A stretch of 64,000 nucleotides of DNA, taken from Mytilus trossulus. Lineage: Eukaryota; Mollusca; Bivalvia; Mytilida; Mytilidae. The first letter of the stretch is position 1, and every line of letters starts with the position of its first letter. The DNA lies in NCBI RefSeq assembly GCF_036588685.1, contig NC_086383.1:50178448-50242447 (forward strand). The letters run 5' to 3'. A program made the translations under genes and the position numbers. Shown one piece after another: positions 11,640 through 21,732 of the stretch. The notes under the pieces were generated by a model. It saw only the letters and a list, made by a program, of their open reading frames with translations, was not told where the DNA came from and did not search any database.

Positions 11640-12243
11640 AAAATTGAGGTGCCTGAATGTCAAACTGCTTTTGATCTTTACCAATCATTTGATCAATGCC
11701 CGTAGGTCACTCTGTTGTTAACCATGTCATTAAATAGATGCACGTAGGGTACCTTGTTATTTACCAAATAAGTGCCTGCAGGTCACAATGTTATAATCAA
11801 TTTCACTAACAAGGTGACTGCAATTGTTATTACCATATATTATCATAATTATTTAAAGCGACTGTAGGTCACCCTGTTATTGATCTGTTCCACATAATAT
11901 CCTAGGTGTCTGTACGTCACACTGGTTTTTTTTTATCTTTACCGTATCATTTCAATGGTACCTGAATGTCACCCTGTTGTTTACTATATCATATGTAGAT
12001 GCCCGTAGGTCACCTTATTATTTTCCTCATCATAATATAGGTGCCTGTAGGTCACCGTATTAGTCTTTATATCCTATCGTAGGTGCCTGTAGGTCACCAT
12101 GGTATTTATTCATATTATGTCATAGGTGCCTGTATGTAATCCGTTATTTTACAGATTCTATCATAGGTACCTGTAGGTCATCATAATGTTTTCCATATCA
12201 TATTTATTATAAGTGTCTGTAGGTTGCACTTTGTAAATACAGT
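11640..12243 (-). repeat. Minisatellite of ~48-bp units, inverted orientation
   Basis: Degenerate units contain GGTGCCTGTAGGTCACC followed by an AT-rich spacer with ATATCAT. This is the reverse complement of the unit seen after 14 kb (GTGACCTGCAGGCACCTATG). Roughly a dozen units are readable. Confidence 0.8.
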
Positions 12244-12663
12244 TGTTTCTCAAAACACGCCTCTTTTGGGGAGAAATTGAATATTCATTAAAAATTAATT
12301 TTGTTTACATACTGGTTCCCAGTTATGCTCTCTGTGTTCCATATCGAAGAGACAGAACTTGGGAATGTTACCAGTACATAAACACGTGCACATTGTTTAC
12401 ATTGAAATCAGTGGTAAACTTTCATTTGAGGTAGGGGTAGTTAAGAAAATTAGTTTAAGTTTAAACTCTGAGAACTTCAGGGCATATAAACGTTGAAAAT
12501 GTGCCGCACAGCTCTATATTTTGACCTTTGAAAAAAATTGTGGTGCATATGAACTTTCAATTCTAGGATAAGATTTTTTTTCAAAACTTCTTAGTAAAAG
12601 TGGTACAGTTTTAGTCGTTAAAGGAGTTCCTATGGGAAATTGCATTGTCAATATTTGCAGAAA
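12244..12663. other. ~420-bp unclassified insertion within the minisatellite
   Basis: The minisatellite stops at about 12,243 and resumes at about 12,664 (GCAACCTGTAGGTCCCC). The intervening DNA shares nothing with the unit and has no convincing frame, terminal repeat or target duplication. I cannot classify it. Confidence 0.5.
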
Positions 12664-12905
12664 TGCAACCTGTAGGTCCCCTTGTTATTTTACATACCGG
12701 TAATATATTATAGGTGCCTGAAGGTCATCCCGTTATCTTACATATACTTTCATGGGTGCCTGTAAGTCACCATGGTATTGATCCATATCATAAAATAGGT
12801 GTCTGTAGGTCACCCTAATATTTTCTTATCTTATCATAGGTGCCTGGAAGTCACGATGGTATTGATCCATATCGTATTAAAGGTTTCAACTTTCATGCAT
12901 TTATG
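12664..12905 (-). repeat. Minisatellite, inverted orientation, second block
   Basis: About five further units with GGTGCCTGNAAGTCAC cores in the same orientation as 11640-12243. The array ends where an M5-type dispersed repeat begins. Confidence 0.75.
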
Positions 12906-12924
12906 ATACAGATCTATATGATGA

Positions 12925-13300
12925 TTGGATTTGCAGGTACCTATTTTTCAGCACAAGATACGCATTTCGACTGCAAATGTCTCTTCATTAATGCTCGAGG
13001 CCAAAATACTTGAAAATCTAAAGCTTATTAAAAAGATGAAGAGCTATAATTCAAAAAGACCCGGTATAAAAGGTATAGCCAAAGCCGGGCAAGGTATCAG
13101 AGCTTTGCATGAGGGAAATACTTACCTTAATTTAACATAATTTCTAACATTATGTAACAGCAGAAAAGAAAAAAATCCGTATTTTCATGTTAGTACCGAT
13201 GTACTGGCTACTGGGCAGATAATACCCTCGGAGACTCACAGTCCACCTACAGAGGCATGGACCCAATGGTAGTAATGACATTAACGGTACCAATTATTTT
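12925..13300 (+). repeat. Dispersed repeat M5, near-complete copy
   Basis: It shares GCATTTCGAC...AAATGTCTCTTCA, the CCAAAGCTTATTAAAAAGATGAAGAG-like block and a TACTGGCTACTGGGCAG segment with copies at 39180-39500 and 37980-38050. I recognise the family as widespread in bivalves. A 71-codon frame across it is incidental. Confidence 0.6.
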
Positions 13301-13323
13301 CTGACCTGTAGGCTACATTACAT

Positions 13324-13435
13324 AAAGATTAATAAATTACCTTTTCCATATCGGACCAGGTATCATCCCGAGACGTAGTCGATATGGGTCGAGGGATGAT
13401 ACCCTGGCAGATATGGAAAAGGCCATGTATTAATA
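13324..13435. repeat. Long imperfect inverted repeat (hairpin, arms ~50 bp)
   Basis: The left arm (…CCTTTTCCATATCGGACCAGG…) and the right arm (…CCCTGGCAGATATGGAAAAGG…) are near reverse complements, with about a dozen bases between. It may be the end of a foldback element. No target duplication was found. Confidence 0.7.
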
Positions 13436-13449
13436 TCTTTATCATATAC

Positions 13450-13975
13450 TTCCGACAACTGTTTTATACATGGCAAACTCACAAATTAAATAACTAAAAC
13501 AGTCAAAAAACTTTATAAAAAAGTAAAACTATGAATCCAACAAATACCCTATAATTGCCCAAATATAAAATCACTACCTCCATATTTATTTATGTTACTA
13601 TTTTCTATAGAGGCATTTTAAAACATTGAAAATTGGAAGAGTTTTATGATATTATTACTCCATGTTTGTTGTAATATAAAATGATTCATAATTGTCGATG
13701 GCATTTGTTAGCAAATACTAAACTATCCCCATAAAGTTCCCGTAAATGTTGACGTCGTCATAAAAATTATCTGACGTCACAATGGACTAAAAAATAAACA
13801 TCCGATACCGGAAATACCGGAAATAAATTGCATGAGAGGCACTATTATGAGTTTTGTGCACGAGATGCCCGTGATATGGGTTATCAGCCCGGGTGGGAAA
13901 TGATGGCTTGTGTACTTCCGCTCATTACACATAAGCTAAAGCTGTCATAACAATGCTAAGTACATGATAAATACA
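13450..13975. other. Unclassified non-coding stretch
   Basis: AT-rich DNA with a CTGACGTCA motif near 13,770 and short direct repeats (ACCGGAAAT twice near 13,810). I see no gene. The minisatellite resumes at about 13,976 with TATCAGTGTGACTTGCAGG. Confidence 0.4.
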
Positions 13976-14032
13976 TATATCAGTGTGACTTGCAGGCTCC
14001 TATGACGGGCTCTGGTAAAAATCTATAAGGAT

Positions 14033-14943
14033 TAGTGTTGTCAACGGTTAACCGTTCGAACGACCGAATACCGAATACCAAAAACGCTAACCGGTTAACC
14101 GGACTTTTTTCCAATTTTGATAGTTTTGATATAAATTTGCATGGAAATCATTAAATACTAGTAGTTATGTTTTAAAAATTGTCGTCGTGGTTATTAATTT
14201 GACAGATCAATTGTCCAGTATATTGATTACTATTGTTGATCCTAAATACATAAAATTAATTAGAGCTAGGGGCAGGACCTTAAAGAAACATGATTGGTAA
14301 ACATGTTTTTTTAACAATAACTTTAAATTAGAGATGCGATTAAATTTTACTGATTAGTTCATTATCTCGTTTTTGATCTAATATTGTGTAAACCAACATC
14401 TAAATGGGTAACCTCCGTAGTGCAAGATTTAGTCTTTCTTTAAACGAAATGCTACCTTAAAAATTGTGAAATGCAAACTAATGTGAATGTGCTCAAGGTT
14501 TACGTGATAGTACGAGTAACATGCTAAAAGAAACAAGCAAACAAAGTAAAGAAACAGGTCGTATGTTGAGCTATAGTTTCAGACAAATTCAATTCTACGA
14601 GATCAAGACGTTTTTTTTTATATATTTTTCCATCTGAAGTTGGTACAAATGCTATAGTTGATACGGTGTATTTGTTTATTAAAAACCAAACTTCACCAGG
14701 AATCCTCACAGACAAGCCTTTTAATGCCAAAGGACAAACTTCAATTCTTTAATCGTAGTATTATGACTTGAATGAAAGGTCGTCAAATTGACACTCATAC
14801 AACATCTTATTACTATGTGTACAAGTATGGTACTATTGATAAGGCTTTCAAACGACAACTTAAAACTACAGGTTAACCGGTTAATCGGTCGAACGATTAT
14901 CCGAGTAACCGGTTAGGCAAAATTGTACGATTTGACAACACTA
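14033..14943. mobile_element. hAT-type MITE, 911 bp, with 8-bp target duplication
   Basis: The ends are inverted (TAGTGTTGTCAA... and ...TTGACAACACTA) and are followed by AACCGGTTAACC-rich subterminal DNA on both sides. It is flanked by ATAAGGAT at 14025-14032 and 14944-14951, an exact 8-bp duplication as hAT elements make. The minisatellite carries a paralogous empty site with a single ATAAGGAT in the same context near 15,080-15,095. No transposase is encoded; the 68-codon minus-strand frame inside is not convincing. Confidence 0.85.
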
Positions 14944-15607
14944 ATAAGGATACGACAAGCATGCACCTATGATACAAGTCAATGGTGATGTAACGTGCAG
15001 GCTCATATGATGGGCTATGGTATAGATCTATACATATCAGTGTGACCTGCAGGCTCCTATGACGGGCTCTGGTAAAGATCTATAAGGATACGACCTGCAT
15101 GCACCTATGATACAAGTCAATGGTGATGTGACGTGCAGGCTCATATGATGGTCTATGGTATAGATATATACATATCAGTATGACCTGCAGGTAACTATAA
15201 AAGGCTAATTTTACATATGAATAAAAGTGTGACCTGAAGGTCATGATCGTAAAGATAAATTTTGGTGTGACCTGCAGGCACTTATAATATGATATAGTAC
15301 ATAAAAACCGGTGTGAACTACAGGCACCTACATTATCATAAAACTGCAGGCTCAATAATAGGATGTCGTACTTAAAATAGCGGTGTGACCTACCGGCACC
15401 TATAACTGGATATGTTACATACAAAAAGCTGTGTGATGGAATCTGGTTAATAAAAAGGCGTGTGACCCACACGCACCTATGATAAGCTATGGTATAAATA
15501 GATAGCAGTGTGACCTGCAGGCTCCTACAAAAGGCTAATGTACAGACATATGGCGATGTGACCTGTAGGTACCTTATTTCTTAGCCTATGGTGCAGATCT
15601 ATAGTTA
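14944..15607 (+). repeat. Minisatellite of ~48-bp units, forward orientation
   Basis: Units read GTGACCTGCAGGCACCTATG, a GCTATGGTACAGATC block, then TAGCAGT. Neighbouring cores at about 15,509 and 15,557 are 48 bp apart. A local higher-order duplication is visible (the CTCCTATGACGGGCTCTGGT block near 13,996 and again near 15,053). The multiple-of-three period keeps long minus-strand frames open by chance. Confidence 0.85.
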
Positions 15608-16749
15608 TGTGGTAGAGTGTTTAGCATTAATATTTATTTTCTTTTAGAATAATTAATATTAATTAGTAGTTTTATTATATGTTTATTAAGAGTTCATTAG
15701 TCATGTGTCATATTATCTTGTCTACTATTGGTCACAGTCATTGAGTTCATAGTTTTTGCCACTCTTTTTGATACACCTTGAGAGAAAGCTATACATGTAG
15801 CAGCCATATTCAAAATAGTTACTTATATAGTTTAATATTCTGGACACTTATTCCATTTTAATCAGGTCAGTTACTAATATGTCTAAGTCTTTAATATTTG
15901 CACAGTATTCCTTTAGTTTGAATCTGAGAGAAAATGTATTTTGAATAAGTCAGAATGATTGTGCATGAATGATAGATATTTTATTTTAAAGAAGTATTTC
16001 CATGAACTCAGATAAATAATATAGCATATATATATTAATGATACATGTATTGGTACAGTTATTGTATTATTATAAAAGGTCCAAAGTAATGTCTGCTGAA
16101 CATTGTACTTATTGTTTATATAAATGCTATGCTGATATAGTTAGTTCTTTAGACTTATGTAGGTTATATTTGTATTTTAACAGGACCAGAAAAGCTTCAT
16201 ATTATATTAATCTGGTGATGTTTCCAAACAGGAGATATACCTTTGTACCATATACATGGTAAGATCAGTGTTACGTGTATTTTTAGTTTACTGTATTGTC
16301 TGTGTTTGTCTGTTTAATTTTAGTTCAAAATATTTATTGTTTGTGTCTTGTGAATAGTAGTTACCTGTATGTCAATTATTACATGTAAACATTATAGTAA
16401 GAAATTGTAGTTCATTCATAAATCTATGAATAAGTAGCGTAATATAATTGGACATATGTAGTAATTAATCCTGACATGGTTTATAATTGAGTTTGATTGA
16501 ATTCATATATTAAGAATATATACACTTAAATAGTATTGGTTGTATTCTTACAGAAAAGAGCTAGTTTATCGTATTTTATACATGTACTTTCCGTTTTATG
16601 ATTTAGAGTTATATCCCTTTGTACACTGTACTGTCTATGTATTTACGTTTTGTTATTTGTGTACTTTCAGGGTTGATTTATTTATGTCGTATGAATAAAG
16701 CATCTTAAACTTGACGAATCCTTTTATTCTGTCCAAGAACCCTATAACA
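15608..16749 (+). mobile_element. Solo LTR, 1142 bp, with GTTA target duplication
   Basis: The minisatellite is interrupted by DNA that begins TGTGGTAGAG and ends CCCTATAACA, flanked by GTTA at 15604-15607 and 16750-16753. Removing it and one GTTA rejoins a normal minisatellite unit. An AATAAA lies about 55 bases before the 3' end, as expected for the R-U5 side of an LTR. No internal coding region remains, so a solo LTR left by LTR-LTR recombination is the best reading. The superfamily is not determined. Confidence 0.75.
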
Positions 16750-17544
16750 GTTAAGTGACCTACAGGCACCTATGATAAACCCATGATAGACAAAATTTTG
16801 TATGGCCTGCAGGCACCTATGAAAGACATTGGTGCAGATCTAGGAAGATATGACATGTAGGCACCTATGATAGACTATGCAGATCTATGCTAATGTCAAT
16901 TGCAGGCACCTAACATAAACTATAGAACAGATAAATATCAGTGTGACTTACAGCTGGCATCTATGATAGTGTATGGTACACATACAAAGTTGTATGACCT
17001 GAAGTCACCTATAGACTATGGTACAGATAAAACGCATTTGGACCTGCAGGTACATATGTTAGGATTTGGTGCAGATATATGGCGATGTGACCAGCAGGTA
17101 CCTATAATAGGCTATGGTACAGGTAAATAGCAATGTGACCTACAGACACTCATGATAGGCTATCATGGTGCAGATAAAAGTTGTATGAGCTACAGGCACC
17201 TTTAATAGGCTGTAGTGCAGATCTGTATTGAAGTGACCGACATGCACCTATGATAGATTATGGTGCAGATCTATGGTGATGTGACATGCAGGCAATTATG
17301 ATAGGCTAAGGTACAGATAGATATTAATGTGACCTGCAGGCCCCAAATATAGTTTTTGGTACAGATGAATAAGCAGTGTGACATGTAGGCTCTTGTGATA
17401 GGCTAAAATGCCGTTCTATGGTGATGTAACCTTCAGGCCACTTTGATGGGGTATGGAACAGATAAAAAGCTGTGAGACCTGCATGTTCCTATGATAGGCT
17501 ATGGTGCATATCATAAGTGAATTGACCTACAGGCACCTTTGATA
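16750..17544 (+). repeat. Minisatellite of ~48-bp units, forward orientation, continued
   Basis: About sixteen degenerate units with GACCTACAGGCACCTATGAT and GGCTATGGTGCAGATC cores continue the array split by the solo LTR. Confidence 0.85.
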
Positions 17545-18015
17545 ACTGCCAATACTCTCAGATTTGTACTTAGTGTTGTTTTTGTTTTTTTATTCGCATA
17601 AACCCATCAATTTTCACCTTGTGTTTTTGTTAGATGTACAATTATTTCTATTTGTATCCCTCTCTGATGAGTTGTCCCATGTTAGGGGGAGGTTGGTGCC
17701 TTCAAACTATTTCTGAATGTGCCGGTCCCAATTCAGGAACCGTTAATTTAGTGGTTGGCATTGTTGCTGTGTTACTTATTTGTTTTTCGTTCATAATTTT
17801 GTACATAAATTAGTCCGTTAATTTTCTCGTATGAAATGTTTTATATTTGTCATTTCAGGGCCTTTTATAGAGGACTATGTGGTATGGGTTTCTTCACTGT
17901 TAAAGACCGTAAGGGGACTTATAGGTGTTAATTTATGTGTCATTGGGTGTCATTGGGTCTGTTGTGAAAAGTTGACTCAATGGCAATCATACCACATCTT
18001 CCTTTAATATACATT
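17545..18015 (+). repeat. Dispersed repeat M1 (SINE-like), full-length copy
   Basis: A repeat I recognise as very abundant in mussels. It contains GAATGTGCCGGTCCCAATTC (a degenerate box shared with other repeats here), then GTACATAAATTAGTCCGTTA, and ends with CAATCATACCACATCTTCCT. Copies starting part-way through mark the left edge of duplication units B and C. Confidence 0.65.
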
Positions 18016-18404
18016 GTGCAAATCCGTTGTGATGAGCCCTGCAGGCACCTACCATACAGGTATATCAATGAAAATGTGACCTGCAGGCACCTTCAATAGT
18101 ATATGGTACAGATCTATGAAAATAATATAGGCTATGGTATATATAATTAGCAGTGTGACCTGCAGACTCAAATGATAGGCTATGTTACAGATCTTAAGTG
18201 ATGTGATATGCAGGAACCTATGGTACAGATAAATTTTGGTGCGACTTGCAAGCACATTTGATACGGATAAATGTTGGTGTGACCTGCAGCAACTATAGTA
18301 TTGATTATGATTATACGCGTAAGTATATGCAGTACTATTTTTTTTTATAAGTGATGACTGGCAGTAACCGTTCACATAAGCTTTTATTCTCGTGCCCCTT
18401 TACT
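18016..18404 (+). repeat. Minisatellite tail of unit A
   Basis: Same ~48-bp units as before (ATGTGACCTGCAGGCACCTT), continuing to the TTTACTAGTGTAG segment. Matches 30819-31220 and 45015-45420. Confidence 0.8.
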
Positions 18405-18412
18405 AGTGTAGA

Positions 18413-19512
18413 CAGGGGTGGAACCAGGATTTTGGAAAGGGGGGGCGAAAATATAAATATTGCCGAACGGAGCGAGGCGAAATTTTTTGGGGACCTTATT
18501 TGGGCTAAAAAAAACATAAAATATGTGTAATATGCACTATTTAAACGGTTCCTGGCTTGGGGCATGTATATTTTATAGTTGCTGTAAAGTGTAAGGGTTT
18601 GAAATTTTTTATGCTGTATTCTCCCTATTATTTGTCTATCATAAAATGATAGTATTGATCCAAAGCTATGTACTGATATATTGAATATAGGACTTGTCAG
18701 TAAACAATATACATGGAAATTCGATGAAATTTACAATACGACCGACACGAGTTAAAAAAGACAAACAAGCAGTTTTTATCAAAATGTTTGATTGATATGT
18801 TTCACCAAACAAAACTAATGGAACCGAAGTGAGGGGTTCCAAATCCACCGAAGTTATGAATGACGGTCGACAAATGGAGACAAAAAGGTCACACGCAGCA
18901 GGCGGGTTAAAGTCTGGTCTTGAAAAGAGTATTCAATATATATAAGTCCGGCAAAGTCATTCCGGACAGACATGCAAACCCCGGCCACAAAAAAATACGC
19001 CCGTTTTTATTCATCATGTTCATCATTAAATGCTAAATAATTTTGTTGGAAATTTTCTAAAAATAATTTCTAAATAATATTGTAGAACTTTTTTTTTTAT
19101 GAGAGTGTAATAGTGTATAGAGTATTTACTATTACTTTCTGTTTGGAATAGTGAAATAGAAGTCAATAGTATACGGTCTTGCTCAATCCTGTGTTGCTTT
19201 GAAGGTTTCCTGATTGTCATGACATCCTCAGCTTAAGCAATGTGTATTACTGTAATTTGAATTTCAAAATGACCGAGTGCCGTTTTTTCAACGCACTGGT
19301 CAACTCCACCATAACAAATCACATGACTTTGATAATCAGTAAATACCAGCGAAAATATCTTTATAAGTAAAGAATTGTCGTATACAAATTAAATACTCGG
19401 GATATGACAAAATTCACGAAGTCTATTTAGATTAATCATTTTACAAGAAGAAGAAAAACGTCCGAACAAAGGGACTCTACGCCCTCTTCGCCTCCCTCTG
19501 GATCCGCCACTG
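18413..19512. mobile_element. MITE with CAGGGGTGGAACCAG-type ends, 1100 bp
   Basis: Units B and C read CTAGTGTAGATTAGTATG without interruption; in A, 1.1 kb intervenes. The ends are inverted: CAGGGGTGGAACCAG at left, CTGGATCCGCCACTG at right. The flanking octamers, AGTGTAGA and CCGGTAGA, share GTAGA, so the duplication is partly decayed or shorter than 8 bp. The ends resemble CAGGGGCGGATCCAG repeats common in animals, often assigned to hAT; that assignment is from memory. No transposase frame. Confidence 0.75.
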
Positions 19513-19520
19513 CCGGTAGA

Positions 19521-20210
19521 TTAGTATGCAGATCGGAGCTGGAATTGCTGGTTAGTTTGAAAACAATCAGATTGCTACGTATATATATATATTGCGTCAT
19601 CCTGAAACATACCTTTTACAATTTAATTCCCATAATTCTGGAACAACTCATCTTCAAATTTTCAAATGGACTTGGAGATTGTTTTCACGGGCCAACAAAA
19701 GTAATATTACATAGTAAAGATTCTTTAAAGAAAGCTTAAATTATTGCAAAAGTAACCAATAAATGTGGTTACTTCGAATATTGACAAAGTACATTTTATG
19801 AAATATATTTTTTTTGAAAGGAGGAGAAGATCGGTATGTACGCTTATCAAATCTGTGATAGGGACTGGAGTCTCTAGATAGTCCTTTGCAAATTAACAAT
19901 GTACGTTCAACTATATTACAATATGATTTCGGTAACAGTAACTGAATTATTTGCCGGAAGTCATATGTTAACCTTGGTCACCAGTATGTTTCTTGCATCG
20001 ATAAAACTTGTTGTCGATCGAGTTATCGTGACATCAAGTTGTTTGAATGCATCGAAAATGTGTTCAACTTTCTCAGAACAAAACAAACAAAATTAAAAAT
20101 GAGCACCAACTTACTTGAGTTTTAGTGCAAAAAATAAACATTAAAATATCACGATCCATTTTGACTGCTTGACACCCCCCTTCTTTTATTCACCATGAAA
20201 AATTGATACG
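19521..20210. other. Downstream flank of gene copy A, no gene seen
   Basis: Conserved in all three units and AT-rich. Short frames here are not kept open identically (unit B lacks about 30 bases present in A and C), so I call no gene. Confidence 0.5.
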
Positions 20211-20330
20211 TATTATGTCTATCCTTTGATTTTTATTAAAAATATAAATGAGCATGTACATTTAATACATCATGATCGAAGTCCATATTCGGTTCAATGG
20301 TTGTAAGGAATTTTTGTCCAATAATGCATT

Positions 20331-21014
20331 TCAATTACTGTTGAATCTTCTAAGTTTTCTTTTCAAGTTTAAAAATATTCCGGAATCTCTAGATTTCATG
20401 AAAGCTTCATTAATTTTCCCGGCATCCCTCGCTGCTTTTTTGTGCAACAATATATATGGAGGTGGGGGTGGTGGGGGTGGTGGAGGTGGATCTCCACGGG
20501 TCCTCAAATTCTTTTTCTTTCTCTGTGATACTGGTGACTGCAATGAACGTTCTTTTTCTTCTCTGCATCCTGTCATCTCTGTGACCTCTGGATCATACAA
20601 ATACCAAAAAAGCTGATCAAAATTGTCCAGAATTTCAGAAGCGAATCTCACCTTTACTCTAATGTGACAAGAAGGATCGTAAGCTGCATCCTCGTCAAGA
20701 TCTACACATTCCTTCTTCTCTTCCACCTTATACCAGCCAATAAAAACGAGTGAAATTCTCGTTCCTGCAGTACATGTGTCTTCAGGACAAAGGTCATTTA
20801 CAACATCAAGAATGCATTTTATCATGCCAGTTCCAGAAGAAATGTCTTCTTGGGATGGATAATCCATTTCAGCACACGAATCTAAGTCATTTTTGATATC
20901 ATTATCGCTTTTTCCCAGTATTGACGCTGTTATACTGACAAAATGATCGGCGGGACTCTTAGCATAGGTACATCCAAATATGATGCAGAATACGATAGCT
21001 AACTTCAACATCAT
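20331..21014 (-). CDS. Secreted cysteine-containing precursor with polyproline linker and cationic tail, copy A (227 aa)
   Basis: Family not recognised. Residues 1-18 are a signal peptide (MMLKLAIVFCIIFGCTYA). The mature part has seven cysteines (about residues 47, 67, 76, 81, 103, 116, 150); the odd number could allow a disulfide-linked dimer. Then a basic stretch (QRKKKNLRTR), eleven prolines, and a tail ending LNLKRKLRRFNSN with clear net positive charge. The coding region lies in one exon. An acceptor (TTTTCAG) ends one base before the ATG at 21,016, and a donor CAAG/GTAAGT sits at 21,663/21,662, giving a 647-bp leader intron and a short non-coding exon 1. An AATAAA lies at 20232-20237 (minus). 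It differs from copy C by seven residues outside the linker. Cleavage into a separate C-terminal peptide is possible but only inferred. Confidence 0.85.
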   Translation of the reverse strand: MMLKLAIVFCIIFGCTYAKSPADHFVSITASILGKSDNDIKNDLDSCAEMDYPSQEDISSGTGMIKCILDVVNDLCPEDTCTAGTRISLVFIGWYKVEEKKECVDLDEDAAYDPSCHIRVKVRFASEILDNFDQLFWYLYDPEVTEMTGCREEKERSLQSPVSQRKKKNLRTRGDPPPPPPPPPPPYILLHKKAARDAGKINEAFMKSRDSGIFLNLKRKLRRFNSN

Positions 21015-21725
21015 GCTGAAAATATATCGAATGTTGAATTAGATGTTATAAGAAAAATGTTATCAGAAGTTCGACCGTTTAAACTCCGGTCAATGTGATT
21101 TCAAATTTGAATATAAAAATTGGGGATCATGGACCTTGTTTATCCGTGAAAATACTTTGAAATTAAACGAAATCACGGTTATTTTATATGGGTTATATAA
21201 CTTATATAGGAGAAACTTAATGTTTTCTTATCGAAGAAGAATCAAACGATAGAACTGGTTAAAATCCAATGAGTGAATTACTTTTCAAAAATAATTTCGA
21301 TATATAAAAATAAATTTAGGGGCTCTCGGGTCTTGTTTTCTTAAAAACACAAATAGTTCTTTCAAATTCTGTATAATTATCTGTCCTTGGTTTTAAAAAG
21401 AATGTTCTAAAAATTATAAATACACTTAACGGCACTTAATTTTTAGATAGTTTATTCTTTAAATTTCAAGTTTTAAATGTTTCTGTTTTATATAGAAGGA
21501 TAATTGGTAAAATATTTTAATCCTAAAAGGTATTTTTACAACATGGCATAAAGGGATGCTCAGAATACGACATCCGATATAAGTTAAACATCAATTAATC
21601 AACCAATGTCCGATTAAATATTATCTTGTTGCATGTCGATGTGAAACTATTTAAGAACTTACCTTGTTATACTGCTCTTCTGCAACTGAAGACTCAGTAC
21701 GACTTTGGCTTAACTCACTAGAAAA

Positions 21726-21732
21726 CTATATA
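21726..21732 (-). promoter_or_regulatory. TATA box of gene copy A
   Basis: TATATAG on the minus strand, about 63 bases upstream of the donor of the non-coding first exon. The start of transcription would fall near 21,700. The element and spacing are kept in all three copies. Confidence 0.7.

Noticed and set aside
11640-12905. Regularly spaced repeats considered as a CRISPR-like array
   Set aside because: Units are degenerate, spacers are versions of the same sequence, and the context is a eukaryotic genome with introns and retroelements.
14524-14730. 68-codon minus-strand frame inside the hAT-type MITE
   Set aside because: Too short for a transposase and has no transposase motif.
15080-15472. 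130-codon minus-strand frame in the minisatellite (also 18049-18375, 30855-31142, 45054-45338)
   Set aside because: The 48-bp repeat period is a multiple of three, so one open frame stays open through the array; no other coding sign.
20272-20616. Plus-strand frame with a glycine run (and equivalents at 31951-32304 and 46174-46527)
   Set aside because: Antisense to the secreted-protein gene; the glycine run is the complement of the proline codons, and the minus-strand gene has promoter, splice and poly(A) signals.
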